Below, one piece after another: positions 22,099 to 30,987 of a DNA stretch of 64,000 nucleotides (positions are counted from its first letter, which is position 1; the number at the start of each line of letters is the position of its first letter). The notes under the pieces were generated by a model, which saw only the letters and a program-made list of their open reading frames with translations, was not told where the DNA came from and did no database searches. The stretch is from Rhodococcus opacus (GTDB taxonomy: Bacteria; Actinomycetota; Actinomycetes; Mycobacteriales; Mycobacteriaceae). The stretch spans positions 62,001-126,000 of the forward strand of contig NZ_JAAXPA010000012.1 in the NCBI RefSeq assembly GCF_012396235.1, written 5' to 3'. Both the position numbers and the translations under genes were made by a program.

Positions 22099-23685
22099 CT
22101 ACCTCTTGGAACGCTGCTTGATCCGGGCGGTCAGCTCCTGGACCTGGTCGTAGACCTTCCGACGCTCCGTCATCTCCTTGCGAATCTTCTTGTCCGCGTA
22201 CATGACCGTGGTGTGGTCACGGCCGAACGTCTGCCCGATCTTCGGCAGGGACAGATCGGTGAGCTCACGGCACAGGTACATGGAGATCTGCCGGGCGGAC
22301 GCCAGCGGACGCGCCTTGCCGGGGCCGCAGAGGTCGTCGATGGACATGTTGAAGTACTCCGCGGTGACCGCCATGATCGTCGCCGCATTGATCTCGAGAC
22401 TCGACGAGTCCGGCATCAGGTCACGCAGCACCACCTCGGCGAGCGTGAGGTCCAGGGGTTGCCTGTTCAGGGACGCAAACGCCGTCACACGGATGAGGGC
22501 ACCCTCGAGTTCCCGGATGTTGCGTTCGATCCGGGAGGCGATCAACTCGAGGACGTCGTCGGGCACCTCGAGCCGGTCCATTCGGGCCTTCTTGCTGAGG
22601 ATCGCGATGCGCGTCTCGAGTTCGGGCGGCTGGACGTCGGTGATCAGGCCCCATTCGAACCTGGTGCGCAGTCGTTCCTCGAGTGTTGCCAACTGCTTCG
22701 GCGGCCGGTCGGACGAGACGACGATCTGCTTGTTCGCGTTGTGCAGGGTGTTGAAGGTGTGGAAGAACTCCTCCTGGATACCTTCCTTGCCCTCGATGAA
22801 CTGGATGTCGTCCACCAGCAGCACGTCGGTCTCGCGGTAGCGGCGCTTGAATGCCACCTTGCGATCGTCGCGGAGGCTGTTGATGAAGTCGTTGGTGAAC
22901 TCCTCCGTGGAGACGTATTTCACCCGCATCCCCGGAAACAGCCGCTGGGCGTAGTGGCCGGCGGCGTGCAGGAGGTGCGTCTTGCCGAGGCCGGACGCTC
23001 CCCACACGAACAACGGGTTGTACGCGCGCGCCGGCGCCTCGGCGATGGCGACGGCCGCCGCGTGGGCGAACCGGTTGGACGAGCCGATCACGAACGTGTC
23101 GAACGTGTACTTCGCGTTGAGGCTGTTACCCCCGGTCGCTGACGGTGCCGGGCCCGAGGGCGGCTTCGTGAAGTACGACGGCCAGGATTCGTGGACGCTG
23201 GCGAGGGCCTCGCGGTCGTCGTCGACTTCCTCGAAGTCCGTCGTGTCCGAGTAGGGCTGATCCTCACCGGAGCCGAACCGGCGCCTGCGGAACGAACCGG
23301 AACTGGTGACGGAAGGCTCGAGGTGGCGAGGAGTGTGGATAGGTTCCGGCTCGGGCCGGTGGTCCCGGCTCGGAGGCTCGGATTCGGGTTCATCGTCGAC
23401 CGGGGCCGCGATACGCACACCGAGCCCTTCGACCTGCTCACCGAGATGCCGGCCGAGGGCGTGGAGGATCGGCTCGCGGAGATCCCGCTCGATCGCCTCC
23501 TGCGCGAAGGGCGACGGTACGGACAGGAGCGCGAAGCCCTGTGCGAGCGTCAGCGGTTTGACGAGCGCCAACCACGCCTTCTGTCCCCTCGTCAACGGCG
23601 GCAGATCGCCGCCGGGCGAATCGGATGTGAGGTCTGCGACGACGTCGATCCAGATCCGTGCGAGCGCATTCGGATCGTCGTTCAC
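22099..23685 (-). CDS. dnaA: chromosomal replication initiator DnaA
   Basis: 528 residues from the GTG at 23683-23685, with GGGGAGGA 5 nt upstream. Domain I is at about 1-90, and the disordered acidic/Pro-rich domain II spans 95-185. The AAA+ domain III has Walker [10 protein letters not shown] at 229-237 and Walker [14 protein letters not shown]. The domain IV DnaA signature is in [15 protein letters not shown] and [10 protein letters not shown]. It binds the boxes in oriC and in its own upstream region, where autoregulation is likely. Confidence 0.98.
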   Translation of the reverse strand: MNDDPNALARIWIDVVADLTSDSPGGDLPPLTRGQKAWLALVKPLTLAQGFALLSVPSPFAQEAIERDLREPILHALGRHLGEQVEGLGVRIAAPVDDEPESEPPSRDHRPEPEPIHTPRHLEPSVTSSGSFRRRRFGSGEDQPYSDTTDFEEVDDDREALASVHESWPSYFTKPPSGPAPSATGGNSLNAKYTFDTFVIGSSNRFAHAAAVAIAEAPARAYNPLFVWGASGLGKTHLLHAAGHYAQRLFPGMRVKYVSTEEFTNDFINSLRDDRKVAFKRRYRETDVLLVDDIQFIEGKEGIQEEFFHTFNTLHNANKQIVVSSDRPPKQLATLEERLRTRFEWGLITDVQPPELETRIAILSKKARMDRLEVPDDVLELIASRIERNIRELEGALIRVTAFASLNRQPLDLTLAEVVLRDLMPDSSSLEINAATIMAVTAEYFNMSIDDLCGPGKARPLASARQISMYLCRELTDLSLPKIGQTFGRDHTTVMYADKKIRKEMTERRKVYDQVQELTARIKQRSKR

Positions 23686-24423
23686 GTGGTTCCTCCCCAG
23701 TGTGTTCGCGGACTCGGCGCCAGCGGTGCCGAGTCGAGTGTCGGTGCCGTCGTCGAGGTGGAATTGGGAGCTTCCCCGACCTGAGGATGGACCCCGTACG
23801 GACCTACGAATATGCCATCTGAACTGTGTTTCCACACAATTATCCACAGATGTGGACAAACCGCAGACGCCTCTCGTCGAGACGCCGTTGCATGGTGAGG
23901 AGTCCAGATTGAACGCACTGACCTGCGCTTATGCTTGCGAAACCTGGATGAGCGGGTTCGAGGACCCAGGAAGTGAAGGGTGTCAACAACCCTCGTGGTG
24001 ATCCGAAGCGGCACACCATCTGTGCCCTGTGGATGAATTGCGGTGAATATGCAGATGAGAACGCTGAAGTCGAGAGCTGGGCACTCGATCAGGGTTCATC
24101 GGCGAGACCATGCATAGACGCTAACAACAGTGTCGGCAACCTCACAGCGGTTTGGCACATTGGAAGTTGGGGTGCAAGCATTTGTCGATCCTCGGCGTGT
24201 CGGTCAACCGATTCGCGGGGGAATCGCAGGTGAGCGAGTTTGACCTGACCGTCAGTGGTAAGTACTCTCGAACAGTCACCCTGTGGTGAGGTGGCGGTTT
24301 CGTGCTGGCTCGAGTCCAGTTTCGAAGTCGTTTCATCCCCACCTGTGGATGAACACCTGAGTTTTCGCCAATGTTAGATCCATGACGCCGGGAGGCGTCG
24401 ATGAACTTCGAGGAGTGTTGACC
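23686..24423. promoter_or_regulatory. dnaA-rpmH intergenic region
   Basis: 738 bp between the divergent dnaA and rpmH genes with no supportable gene. It should carry the promoters of both. DnaA boxes occur at 23840-23848 and 23851-23859 (exact) and as TCATCCACA on the minus strand at 24029-24037 and 24344-24352. The region is notably less GC-rich than coding DNA around 23,800-24,380. Confidence 0.75.
23840..23859. promoter_or_regulatory. face-to-face pair of consensus DnaA boxes upstream of dnaA
   Basis: TTATCCACA (plus, 23840-23848) and TTGTCCACA (minus, 23851-23859) are both perfect and separated by 2 bp. They lie about 155 bp upstream of the dnaA start codon, suitable for DnaA autorepression or for an accessory origin element. 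Confidence 0.8.
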
Positions 24424-24567
24424 GTGGCCAAGGGCAAGCGGACGTTCCAGCCGAACAACCGACGCCGCGCGCGCGTTCACGGCTTCCGTCTTCGTATGCG
24501 GACCCGTGCGGGTCGTGCAATCGTTTCGGCGCGTCGCCGTAAGGGCCGCGAATCTCTCACCGCCTGA
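24424..24567 (+). CDS. rpmH: 50S ribosomal protein L34
   Basis: 47 residues starting at a GTG with GAGGAG 8 nt upstream ([20 protein letters not shown]..., ending ESLTA). It has the highly basic L34 composition and ends 27 bp before rnpA, the conserved rpmH-rnpA pair. L34 is part of the large ribosomal subunit. Confidence 0.98.
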   Translation: MAKGKRTFQPNNRRRARVHGFRLRMRTRAGRAIVSARRRKGRESLTA

Positions 24568-24594
24568 TCCCGACACTGGGTTCGGGAGCTCGGG

Positions 24595-24972
24595 GTGTTG
24601 CCTGAGCCGCACCGATTGCGTCGTCATTCAGATTTTTCGTTGACTGTGCGACGTGGTCGTCGGATGGGAAGACGCGACCTGGTTGTGCACGCATTCGACC
24701 GTGCGCAGGCAGATGAGCTGGTGAGTAGCGGCGGTCCGCGATTCGGACTGGTTGTGAGTAAGGCTGTCGGGCCGGCGGTGATTCGACATCGAGTCGCACG
24801 CCGGCTTCGTCATATCTGCATCGACCTCGTGGACGTGGTTCCACGCGGAACCGATGTGGTGATTCGGGCTCTTCCGGGAGCTGCGACTGCAAGTAGCCGG
24901 GACCTGGAGAAGCAACTCCGTGCAGGTCTCCTTCGATTGGACCTTCTTGCGCCTGTGAGTAACTCCGCATGA
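24595..24972 (+). CDS. rnpA: ribonuclease P protein component
   Basis: 125 residues from a GTG. The RNR-type motif appears as AVIRHRVARRLRH, with GRRMGRRDLVVHA and GPRFGLVVSKAVG upstream. It is the protein cofactor of RNase P for tRNA 5' maturation. Its stop overlaps the yidD ATG by 4 nt. Confidence 0.95.
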   Translation: MLPEPHRLRRHSDFSLTVRRGRRMGRRDLVVHAFDRAQADELVSSGGPRFGLVVSKAVGPAVIRHRVARRLRHICIDLVDVVPRGTDVVIRALPGAATASSRDLEKQLRAGLLRLDLLAPVSNSA

Positions 24973-25331
24973 AAAGCGCACTCCACGAGTCGCGCGCCCA
25001 CACGGCCGAGGCCACTTCCTCGGTCTCTTCCGCGTGGAAGTCGGTCCGTGCGTTACCGGCGCGCACTCTCATATTCTTCATCGAGCTCTACCGGACGTAT
25101 GTGTCGCCCCTGAGGATGCCGACCTGCCGGTTCATGCCGACCTGTAGCGAGTACGCGGTGGAATCCCTGCGTACCCACGGGGCGATCAAAGGCCTTTTCT
25201 TGACGGTGGTTCGGTTGGCGAAGTGTGCCCCCTGGCACCCTGGTGGGTGGGACCCGGTCCCTGCCCGTCACGACCGTCATGCGGGTGGCCGTTGCTGTCC
25301 GGCGAACGTGGACGAACAGAGGAGTACATAG
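24969..25331 (+). CDS. yidD: membrane protein insertion efficiency factor YidD
   Basis: 120 residues. The family core is [30 protein letters not shown], split by conserved Cys residues, followed by HPGGWDPVP. It is a membrane-associated helper of YidC/Sec insertion, encoded between rnpA and yidC as in most bacteria. The N-terminal extension of about 30 residues is polar and poorly conserved. It is coupled to rnpA through an ATGA overlap. Confidence 0.94.
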   Translation: MKSALHESRAHTAEATSSVSSAWKSVRALPARTLIFFIELYRTYVSPLRMPTCRFMPTCSEYAVESLRTHGAIKGLFLTVVRLAKCAPWHPGGWDPVPARHDRHAGGRCCPANVDEQRST

Positions 25332-25335
25332 AGCC

Positions 25336-26448
25336 GTGCTCGACTTCATTTACTATCCGGTGTCCGGGATCCTGTGGGTCTGGCACAAGATATTCGGTGC
25401 CATTCCCTTCCTCGGGCCGGACAGCGGTGTCACGTGGGCGCTCTCCGTGGTGTTCCTCGTGTTCACCCTGCGTGCCGTGCTGTACAAGCCGTTCGTCAAG
25501 CAGGTTCGCACGACGCGCCAGATGCAGGAACTTCAGCCGCAGATCAAGGCTCTGCAGAAGAAGTACTCGGGTGACCGCCAGCGTCAGGCCGTCGAGATGC
25601 AGAAGCTCCAGAAGGAGCACGGGTTCAACCCCATCATGGGCTGCCTGCCGGTTCTCGCGCAGGCTCCGGTCTTCATCGGCCTGTTTCACGTGCTTCGCTC
25701 GTTCAACCGCACCGGCACCGGCTTCGGGCAGCTCGGCATGTCGGTCGAGGCGAACGCGAACACGCCGAACTACTTCTTCAGCGTCGAGGACGTGCAGTCC
25801 TTCCTGAGTGCCCGACTGTTCGGTGCTCCCATCTCGGCCTGGATCACCATGCCGAAGGAGCAGCTCGATGCGTTCGCTGCCTACGGCCCGATCCCCACGG
25901 TGTTGAACATCGCGGTTGTCGCGGTTCCGCTGATGGTCATTGCCAGCATCGCGACCCACTTCAACTCGCGCGCCTCCGTCGCACGCCAGAGTCCCGAGGC
26001 CGCCGCCAACCCGCAGTCCGCGATCATGAACAAGCTCGCTCTGTGGGTTTTCCCACTCGGTGTGCTCGTCGGTGGCCCGTTCCTCCCCATCGCGATCCTC
26101 TTGTACTGGGTGAGTAACAACATCTGGACCTACGCGCAGCAGCACATCGTCTTCCGTCGTATCGACGAAGAAGAGGAAGAGAAGAAGCAAGCTGCCATCG
26201 CACGCCGGGCAGACAACGCTCCGAAGCCCGGTGCACGTCCGGATCTCACCAAGAAAAAGAAGAAGTCCGCGACCGCAACGGACGGCTCTTCCTCGACGGA
26301 CGAGCCGGAGATCGTCGAGGGTGTCGTCGAAGACAGCGCCTCCGATCAGGTGAGTGGTGATGGTTCGGCGACGGGTACGTCGAAGCCGAAGCCCGGTGCC
26401 CGCCCCCAGTCCAACCGCGGAAAGTCCCCCAAGCGCAAGCGGCGCTGA
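25336..26448 (+). CDS. yidC: membrane protein insertase YidC
   Basis: 370 residues from the GTG at 25336-25338 ([16 protein letters not shown]). The upstream in-frame codons overlap yidD and are unlikely to be used. The Oxa1-type core follows: [40 protein letters not shown] and [13 protein letters not shown], with about five membrane helices. The C-terminal tail of about 80 residues is Lys/Glu-rich and basic, a ribosome-binding type of tail. It inserts membrane proteins alone or with Sec. Confidence 0.96.
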   Translation: MLDFIYYPVSGILWVWHKIFGAIPFLGPDSGVTWALSVVFLVFTLRAVLYKPFVKQVRTTRQMQELQPQIKALQKKYSGDRQRQAVEMQKLQKEHGFNPIMGCLPVLAQAPVFIGLFHVLRSFNRTGTGFGQLGMSVEANANTPNYFFSVEDVQSFLSARLFGAPISAWITMPKEQLDAFAAYGPIPTVLNIAVVAVPLMVIASIATHFNSRASVARQSPEAAANPQSAIMNKLALWVFPLGVLVGGPFLPIAILLYWVSNNIWTYAQQHIVFRRIDEEEEEKKQAAIARRADNAPKPGARPDLTKKKKKSATATDGSSSTDEPEIVEGVVEDSASDQVSGDGSATGTSKPKPGARPQSNRGKSPKRKRR

Positions 26449-26467
26449 TTCAGAAAAGAGAACGAGC

Positions 26468-27022
26468 ATGGCTAGTGAGCCTGACATCGCAGTGGACGGA
26501 GATGAGACAGACGTGACTGCAACGACGCAGAACCCGGACACCGAGGTGGATTCCGATTCTGACGACTACCTGATCGAGGAAGGGGAAATCGCCGGCGATT
26601 ACCTGGAGCAGCTGCTCGACGTACTCGACTTCGACGGCGATATCGACCTGGACGTCGAGGGCGACCGTGCTGTTGTCAGCATCGACGGTGGAGACGATCT
26701 CACCAAGTTGGTCGGACGCAAGGGTGAGGTGCTCGACGCACTCCAGGAACTGACTCGCCTCGCCGTGCAGCAGGCGACGGGCGAGCGTAGTCGCCTGATG
26801 CTCGACATCGCCGGGTGGCGTGCCGGCCGTCGCACCGAATTGACCGAGCTGGGTTCCTCGGCTGCTCGCCGCGTACTCGAGAGCGGCGAACGCGAGGAGC
26901 TCGCTCCGATGACGCCGTTCGAGCGCAAGATCGTTCACGACGCAGTCGCGAAGGTCGATGGCGTTTCCAGCGAGAGCGAAGGCGCCGAGCCTTCACGTCG
27001 CGTGGTCGTCATCAAGGACTGA
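26468..27022 (+). CDS. jag: Jag/KhpB RNA-binding protein (KH + R3H)
   Basis: 184 residues from the ATG at 26468. A variable acidic N-terminus (about 1-45) precedes a KH-II domain with LVGRKGEVLDALQELTRLAV, and then an R3H domain with ERKIVHDAVAKVDGVSSESEG. The Jag_N domain is absent, as in other actinobacteria. It is the last gene of the rpmH-rnpA-yidD-yidC-jag cluster, followed by a strong terminator. In firmicutes KhpA/KhpB affect cell elongation; the role here is not known. Confidence 0.94.
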   Translation: MASEPDIAVDGDETDVTATTQNPDTEVDSDSDDYLIEEGEIAGDYLEQLLDVLDFDGDIDLDVEGDRAVVSIDGGDDLTKLVGRKGEVLDALQELTRLAVQQATGERSRLMLDIAGWRAGRRTELTELGSSAARRVLESGEREELAPMTPFERKIVHDAVAKVDGVSSESEGAEPSRRVVVIKD

Positions 27023-27041
27023 TCCACACAAGCATCACCAA

Positions 27042-27077
27042 GGCGGGGCTCCCGGATTCATCTCCGGGAGCCCCGCC
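27042..27077 (+). terminator. intrinsic terminator after jag
   Basis: A 15-bp perfect stem (GGCGGGGCTCCCGGA / TCCGGGAGCCCCGCC, 6-nt loop) is followed by a T/C-rich run. It lies 20 bp after the jag stop. Confidence 0.95.
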
Positions 27078-27121
27078 TCTTCTCTATCCGTATGTCGCTA
27101 CCCGTCACTGTGGATTCGTTT

Positions 27122-27137
27122 CGTTTCACGTGAAACA
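27122..27137. promoter_or_regulatory. parS site
   Basis: CGTTTCACGTGAAACA, 15 of 16 bases of the ParB consensus TGTTTCACGTGAAACA. Confidence 0.92.
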
Positions 27138-27140
27138 CGC

Positions 27141-27160
27141 ACCCCTCCCCTCCCCCACCG
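27141..27160 (+). repeat. C-rich 20-bp dispersed repeat, copy 1
   Basis: ACCCCTCCCCTCCCCCACCG, followed by a G-rich AGGGGGCGGG that can pair back on it. The identical 20-mer recurs at 29084-29103 and 31235-31254. Confidence 0.9.
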
Positions 27161-27289
27161 AGGGGGCGGGTGTCCGCAGCGAGATTCGGATGCCTCCTCC
27201 GCTCACTGCGCTGTCTCAGGGCTTCGTGGACAGTGTGTTGTCGACGAAGACGCGGACCGTGCCCGCTCGATCTCGGAGAGAGTTTGATG

Positions 27290-27720
27290 TTCGCGCACGC
27301 CCGCCGGTGGTCGGCGACCAGGGTATGCGGCGGGTGTTCGCGGCCGCAACGACGCTGCGAGTTCAATGCCCGGGGTACATCGCCGAGCGCCTTGATGAGG
27401 GGCCACCAGTCCGCCAACAGGTCCACCGCTCCGCGGGCACCAGCACCGCACACAACCCAGTGCGGGCATCCACAGTTCATGGTCAAGACTGGGAGCTTCG
27501 TTGTCGTTCGGATTTGGCCCTGGTTGATCGGGCGGGTGATAGGCGGGAACCGGAAATCACACTGACGATCCCCAGCGAGGGAGGTGGCGCATGAGGAAGG
27601 ATTCGGCGGCAGGAAGATCGGGCACAGTTCGGCGACGTGGATGCTGAGGATCCGGAGTGTATGGTCCCAGCCGATCCGTTCGGCCATCACGGTTGCCGGA
27701 ATCTCGAGATCTCAGTGCGC
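27290..27720 (-). pseudogene. IS21-family transposase (IstA) remnant
   Basis: Minus-strand translation resembles the core of IstA: IPATVMAERIGWDHTLRIL, then CDFRFPPITRP, LPVLTMNCGCPHWVV and ADWWPLIKALGDVPRAL. The expected catalytic surroundings are replaced by frameshifted sequence, and neither the N-terminal HTH nor the C-terminus is recognisable. No istB follows. The match was made from memory of the family, so the limits are approximate. Confidence 0.65.
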
Positions 27721-28142
27721 CCTCGGCGGCTCACGCCGAGCAGACGGGTTCGCGGGGAAATCCCCATCGCTCATCCGATCGCCCTGATAGGCAACTGCTC
27801 GAGCCGGGATCGATGGGCAGGGGTCAAAATTGGCAAGCCGTACCCCGCTCAGTTTCAGGGGCCGCCCAAAACGTGAATCCGTCGGCGACTAGTGGGCCAA
27901 CCGATCGACCAATTCCTCCTGCACCGTGCCGCCGGCGAGTGCCGAGATCGTGGAGACGAGTACTGGATCCATCGAAGCTCTGCTTCGCTCATCCGCCGAT
28001 GGTCACTGGACACGATCCGAAAGTTCGCGAAGTCCTGAGCCAAACGATTCACGGTGCGCTGACTCGACGCGGTGAGTTTCGCCGCTTCTCGAAGTCCACC
28101 TCATTGAAGCGACCGAACCAGTGCCGTCGACGGGTGGAGTGA
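27721..28142. other. gene-free stretch, probable decayed mobile DNA
   Basis: 422 bp with no supportable gene. The part around 27,820-27,875 (GGGGTCAAAATTGGCA and CCCCGCTCAGTTTCAGGG) resembles the non-coding segment flanking IS21-type elements. A 27-codon minus-strand frame at 27889-27972 is too short to call. Confidence 0.35.
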
Positions 28143-28544
28143 GTGAGGACCGAGGACGAACGACAAATCCGGAATCTGATCGACCGTTGGGCCGAGGCTG
28201 TGCACAGCGGCGACATGGCTGGGGTGCTCGCGGACCATTCCGACGACATCGTGATGTTCGATGTGCCACCGCCATATGAGGGTGCTCGCGGAATCGATGC
28301 GTATCGCGAGACGTGGCCGCCGTTCGAATGGCAGTCGAAGGGTGCCCGCTTCGAGATGGTGGCCTTGGATGTGACAGCCGGCGAGGACGTCGCCTTCGCC
28401 CATGCACTCCTCCGCTGCGGTATGGAAGCGGAGCTCGCCGACAATCCGGAGAACCGGCTCCGCCTCACAGTGGGGTTGCGGAAGGAAAACGGGCGTTGGC
28501 TCGTCGCTCACGAACACCACTCCTTTCCGGACACCACTGTCTGA
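28143..28544 (+). CDS. SnoaL-like / nuclear transport factor 2 family protein
   Basis: 133 residues from a GTG at 28143. The predicted cone-shaped alpha+beta fold of ketosteroid-isomerase-like proteins is suggested by IRNLIDRWAEAVHSGDMAGVL, HSDDIVMFDVPPP near residue 38, and the C-terminal NGRWLVAHEHHSFP. Members act as isomerases, cyclases or have unknown roles. The gene stands alone between an IS remnant and the parS cluster, and its neighbours give no clue. It is not part of the conserved origin gene order. Confidence 0.75.
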   Translation: MRTEDERQIRNLIDRWAEAVHSGDMAGVLADHSDDIVMFDVPPPYEGARGIDAYRETWPPFEWQSKGARFEMVALDVTAGEDVAFAHALLRCGMEAELADNPENRLRLTVGLRKENGRWLVAHEHHSFPDTTV

Positions 28545-28822
28545 CGCGTGGCGGATAGGGGGTCCGGGACCGTCGTTTTCACACTTTCGAAGGAATTTAG
28601 GTTGTAGTTTCACCCACCCAACCACACCCGGAAGTTTCGTCACTGTGATGATTGAGAAACAGGGATTCGTTGGGGTGGAGTTGCCGAGAGGTAGCGTCGA
28701 GGAGGCGTGGACGGCTGCCCCAAGTTGGAGAGGCCCGACTCGATTGTCGTTCACCGAACCCCGCGTGCGTCCGCTTGGGAAGGTCGCGGGGTGACGCGCG
28801 AACTAGGCCAGTGACCGCCGTC

Positions 28823-28838
28823 TGTTCCACGTGAAACA
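28823..28838. promoter_or_regulatory. parS-like site
   Basis: TGTTCCACGTGAAACA, 15 of 16 bases of the consensus. The right half is repeated in tandem just after it. Confidence 0.85.
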
Positions 28839-28858
28839 CGAGTCGTGAAACACGAGTC
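28831..28858. repeat. 14-bp tandem duplication of a parS half-site
   Basis: GTGAAACACGAGTC occurs twice head to tail (28831-28844 and 28845-28858). The second copy lacks a left half, so it is not a full site. Confidence 0.9.
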
Positions 28859-28861
28859 GGT

Positions 28862-28877
28862 TGTTCCACGTGAAACC
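28862..28877. promoter_or_regulatory. parS-like site
   Basis: TGTTCCACGTGAAACC, 14 of 16 bases of the consensus. Confidence 0.75.
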
Positions 28878-28926
28878 GCCGCTCGGGGCTCGGTCTGGTT
28901 GTGTCGCCGCCGTGGACGGGGTCGTC

Positions 28927-28942
28927 TGTTCCACGTGAAACA
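28927..28942. promoter_or_regulatory. parS-like site
   Basis: TGTTCCACGTGAAACA, 15 of 16 bases of the consensus, identical to the site at 28823. Confidence 0.85.
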
Positions 28943-29083
28943 TGAGCGCCGCGATCTGCAGTCCCAAATCTGCGTAACTCTCTGCCGGCGTTGGGCGCGA
29001 CATCGACCGTCCGAGAGGGTTCGCCGTCGAAGGGACGGCCGGATTCGCGGGATCGCCAGGATTCATCACCGAGAGACGACCGA

Positions 29084-29103
29084 ACCCCTCCCCTCCCCCA
29101 CCG
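29084..29103 (+). repeat. C-rich 20-bp dispersed repeat, copy 2
   Basis: ACCCCTCCCCTCCCCCACCG, followed by GAAGGGG. It is identical to the copies at 27141 and 31235. Confidence 0.9.
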
Positions 29104-29221
29104 GAAGGGGTGCGGCCCAACACTGCTCCGGCGTTGCGCGTTCGAGTTAAGGGACATAGTCGCGAGAGAGGGCGGATAATGAAGAAGCTGTGTTTGTTGA
29201 TTTCGCGATATTCGCGGGAGG

Positions 29222-29905
29222 ATGTTTCACGTGGAACCGAATGGTGGAGAGCCGGCCGAATGGGACGAACAAGCGGCGGCACGCCAGGTGTTCGGTGAAC
29301 GATTCGATATTGCGGAGCGCTACTACAAGTCGTTGGCGACCGACGGTGTCGAGCGGGGGTTGATCGGACCTCGTGAGGTTCCGCGGCTCTGGGAACGTCA
29401 CCTCCTCAACTGTGCCGTCGTTGGTGAACTGATCGCCGAGGGTGAGTCCGTCGTCGATGTCGGAAGCGGTGCCGGGTTGCCCGGTATCCCCCTCGCGATT
29501 GCCCGTCCCGATCTCCGCATCACGTTGGTGGAGCCGTTGCTGCGGCGGTCGGTGTACCTCGCCGAGTTCGTCGAGTCGAACGGCCTGGACGTGCTCGTGG
29601 TCCGGGGCCGCGCCGAGGAGTCGGGTGTGGTGAAGGAAGCCGGTGGCGCAGACGTTGTGACTTCGCGAGCGGTGGCACCGTTGGAGAAGTTGGCCAAGTG
29701 GTCGCTGCCGCTTATCCACGAGCATGGGAGAATGCTCGCATTGAAAGGTTCGAGCGCCGCCGAAGAGATTTCCCGTGATCGCGCTTCCCTGACTCGGTTG
29801 GGTGCTGGCAAGCTGGATATCGTGGAATGCGGAGTGGGCCTGCTTCCTGTCCCCACCGTTGTCGTTCGGGCAGAACGTGTACCGAAACGCCGTCAGCGTC
29901 GATGA
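29222..29905 (+). CDS. rsmG: 16S rRNA (guanine-527-N7)-methyltransferase RsmG (GidB)
   Basis: Up to 227 residues. The SAM-binding motif is [21 protein letters not shown], with the family LWERHLLNC just before and [19 protein letters not shown] after. It methylates 16S rRNA G527; loss gives low-level streptomycin resistance in relatives. Start choice is open: the ATG at 29222 directly abuts GGGAGG, while the GTG at 29231 has ideal 9-nt spacing. A parS-like site spans both candidate starts, so ParB binding might affect expression (inference). Confidence 0.94.
   Translation: MFHVEPNGGEPAEWDEQAAARQVFGERFDIAERYYKSLATDGVERGLIGPREVPRLWERHLLNCAVVGELIAEGESVVDVGSGAGLPGIPLAIARPDLRITLVEPLLRRSVYLAEFVESNGLDVLVVRGRAEESGVVKEAGGADVVTSRAVAPLEKLAKWSLPLIHEHGRMLALKGSSAAEEISRDRASLTRLGAGKLDIVECGVGLLPVPTVVVRAERVPKRRQRR
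29223..29238. promoter_or_regulatory. parS-like site over the rsmG start
   Basis: TGTTTCACGTGGAACC, with mismatches only in the right half. It covers the first codons of rsmG (encoding FHVEP). Confidence 0.7.
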
Positions 29906-29973
29906 CGATGGGCACGGTGACTAGGGAGTGAATATGTCGAGTAACGAGCGATTCCCAATCGAAGGAGTAGTCA

Positions 29974-30987
29974 ATGTCGGGTGGGCCTGAATCCGCCGTT
30001 TCACGTGAAACAGTTTCACGTGAAACCGACCATCAATCCGACCAGGCGACGAGCTCCGGGAACGGAGACGACGGATTCACGGCCCCCTACAACGGAATCT
30101 CCGTCGAGGAGACTCCGATCGGTGCCGCCGCGCACCGCGCGAGTCAGGTACTGCACCCCCACTCGGTGAGTCTGCCGAAGCCGCCCGAACGGCGGATCCT
30201 CACGATCGCCAATCAGAAGGGCGGCGTCGGTAAGACGACGAGCGCGGTCAACCTCGCCTCCGCCCTCGCGGTGCAGGGACTCACCGTCCTGGTCATCGAC
30301 CTCGACCCGCAGGGCAACGCCAGCACGGCGTTGGGCGTCGCCCACCACTCCGGTGTGCCGTCCAGCTATGAGCTTCTCCTCGGTGAGGTGACGGCAGCGG
30401 AGGCAATCCAGAAGAGCCCGCACAACGACCGGCTGTTCTGCATTCCGGCCACGATCGACCTCGCGGGCGCCGAGATCGAATTGGTCTCCATGGTCGCCCG
30501 CGAGGGACGGCTCAAGGGCGCGCTCTCGGAGAAGGCTCTCGGCGAGGTGGATGCCGACTTCATCCTGATCGACTGCCCGCCCTCGCTCGGACTGCTCACG
30601 GTGAACGCGATGGTCGCGGCCAAGGAAGTTCTGATCCCGATCCAGTGCGAGTACTACGCCCTCGAGGGTGTGGGACAGCTGCTGCGGAATATCGAACTGG
30701 TGCAGGCACATCTCAACCCGGATCTCCACGTGTCGACGGTCCTTCTCACGATGTACGACGGGCGCACCAAGTTGGCCGACCAGGTGGCAGAAGAGGTCCG
30801 CACCCACTTCGGTGACGCCGTCCTCCGTGCCGTCATTCCCCGCAGCGTGAAGGTGTCCGAAGCGCCCGGGTACGGCATGACCGTGCTCGATTACGACCCC
30901 GGCTCGCGGGGTGCCATGAGTTACCTCGACGCGGGACGTGAACTCGCAGCACGCACCGCACACATCACGAAGCAGGAGCAGCGATGA
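29974..30987 (+). CDS. parA: chromosome partitioning ATPase ParA
   Basis: 337 residues from the ATG at 29974, with GAAGGAG 7 nt upstream. A polar N-terminal extension of about 75 residues precedes the Soj-type core: deviant Walker [16 protein letters not shown], Walker A' [12 protein letters not shown] and [15 protein letters not shown]. It drives origin segregation together with ParB bound at parS. The extension contains the duplicated SRET ([10 protein letters not shown]), the translation of two parS sites. It overlaps parB by 4 nt. Confidence 0.97.
   Translation: MSGGPESAVSRETVSRETDHQSDQATSSGNGDDGFTAPYNGISVEETPIGAAAHRASQVLHPHSVSLPKPPERRILTIANQKGGVGKTTSAVNLASALAVQGLTVLVIDLDPQGNASTALGVAHHSGVPSSYELLLGEVTAAEAIQKSPHNDRLFCIPATIDLAGAEIELVSMVAREGRLKGALSEKALGEVDADFILIDCPPSLGLLTVNAMVAAKEVLIPIQCEYYALEGVGQLLRNIELVQAHLNPDLHVSTVLLTMYDGRTKLADQVAEEVRTHFGDAVLRAVIPRSVKVSEAPGYGMTVLDYDPGSRGAMSYLDAGRELAARTAHITKQEQR
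29997..30012. promoter_or_regulatory. parS site inside parA
   Basis: CGTTTCACGTGAAACA, 15 of 16 bases of the consensus. It lies within codons 8-13 of parA. Confidence 0.9.
30012..30027. promoter_or_regulatory. second parS site inside parA
   Basis: AGTTTCACGTGAAACC shares one base with the preceding site, giving two sites in direct tandem. Confidence 0.85.

Larger units (their letters stand above)
28545..29221. other. gene-free parS-bearing region upstream of rsmG
   Basis: 677 bp without a supportable gene. It contains three parS-like sites, a 14-bp tandem duplication of a parS half-site (28831-28858) and one copy of the C-rich 20-mer. Confidence 0.6.

Noticed and set aside
23676..23690. CACGTG-containing sequence at the dnaA start resembling parS
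   Set aside because: Only the TTCACGTGG core agrees; the flanks do not. The sequence is explained by the start codon and ribosome site.
24240..24270. Possible rpmH promoter with TTGACC and TAAGTA
   Set aside because: The spacing between the two elements is about 13 bp, too short for a normal promoter.
27889..27972. A 27-codon minus-strand frame beginning MDPVLVSTISALAGG
   Set aside because: It is too short, with no clear ribosome site or family match, in otherwise decayed DNA.
28597..29157. A 186-codon minus-strand frame in the parS region
   Set aside because: The translation reads through parS sites and the C-rich repeat, with no ribosome site and no recognisable motif.
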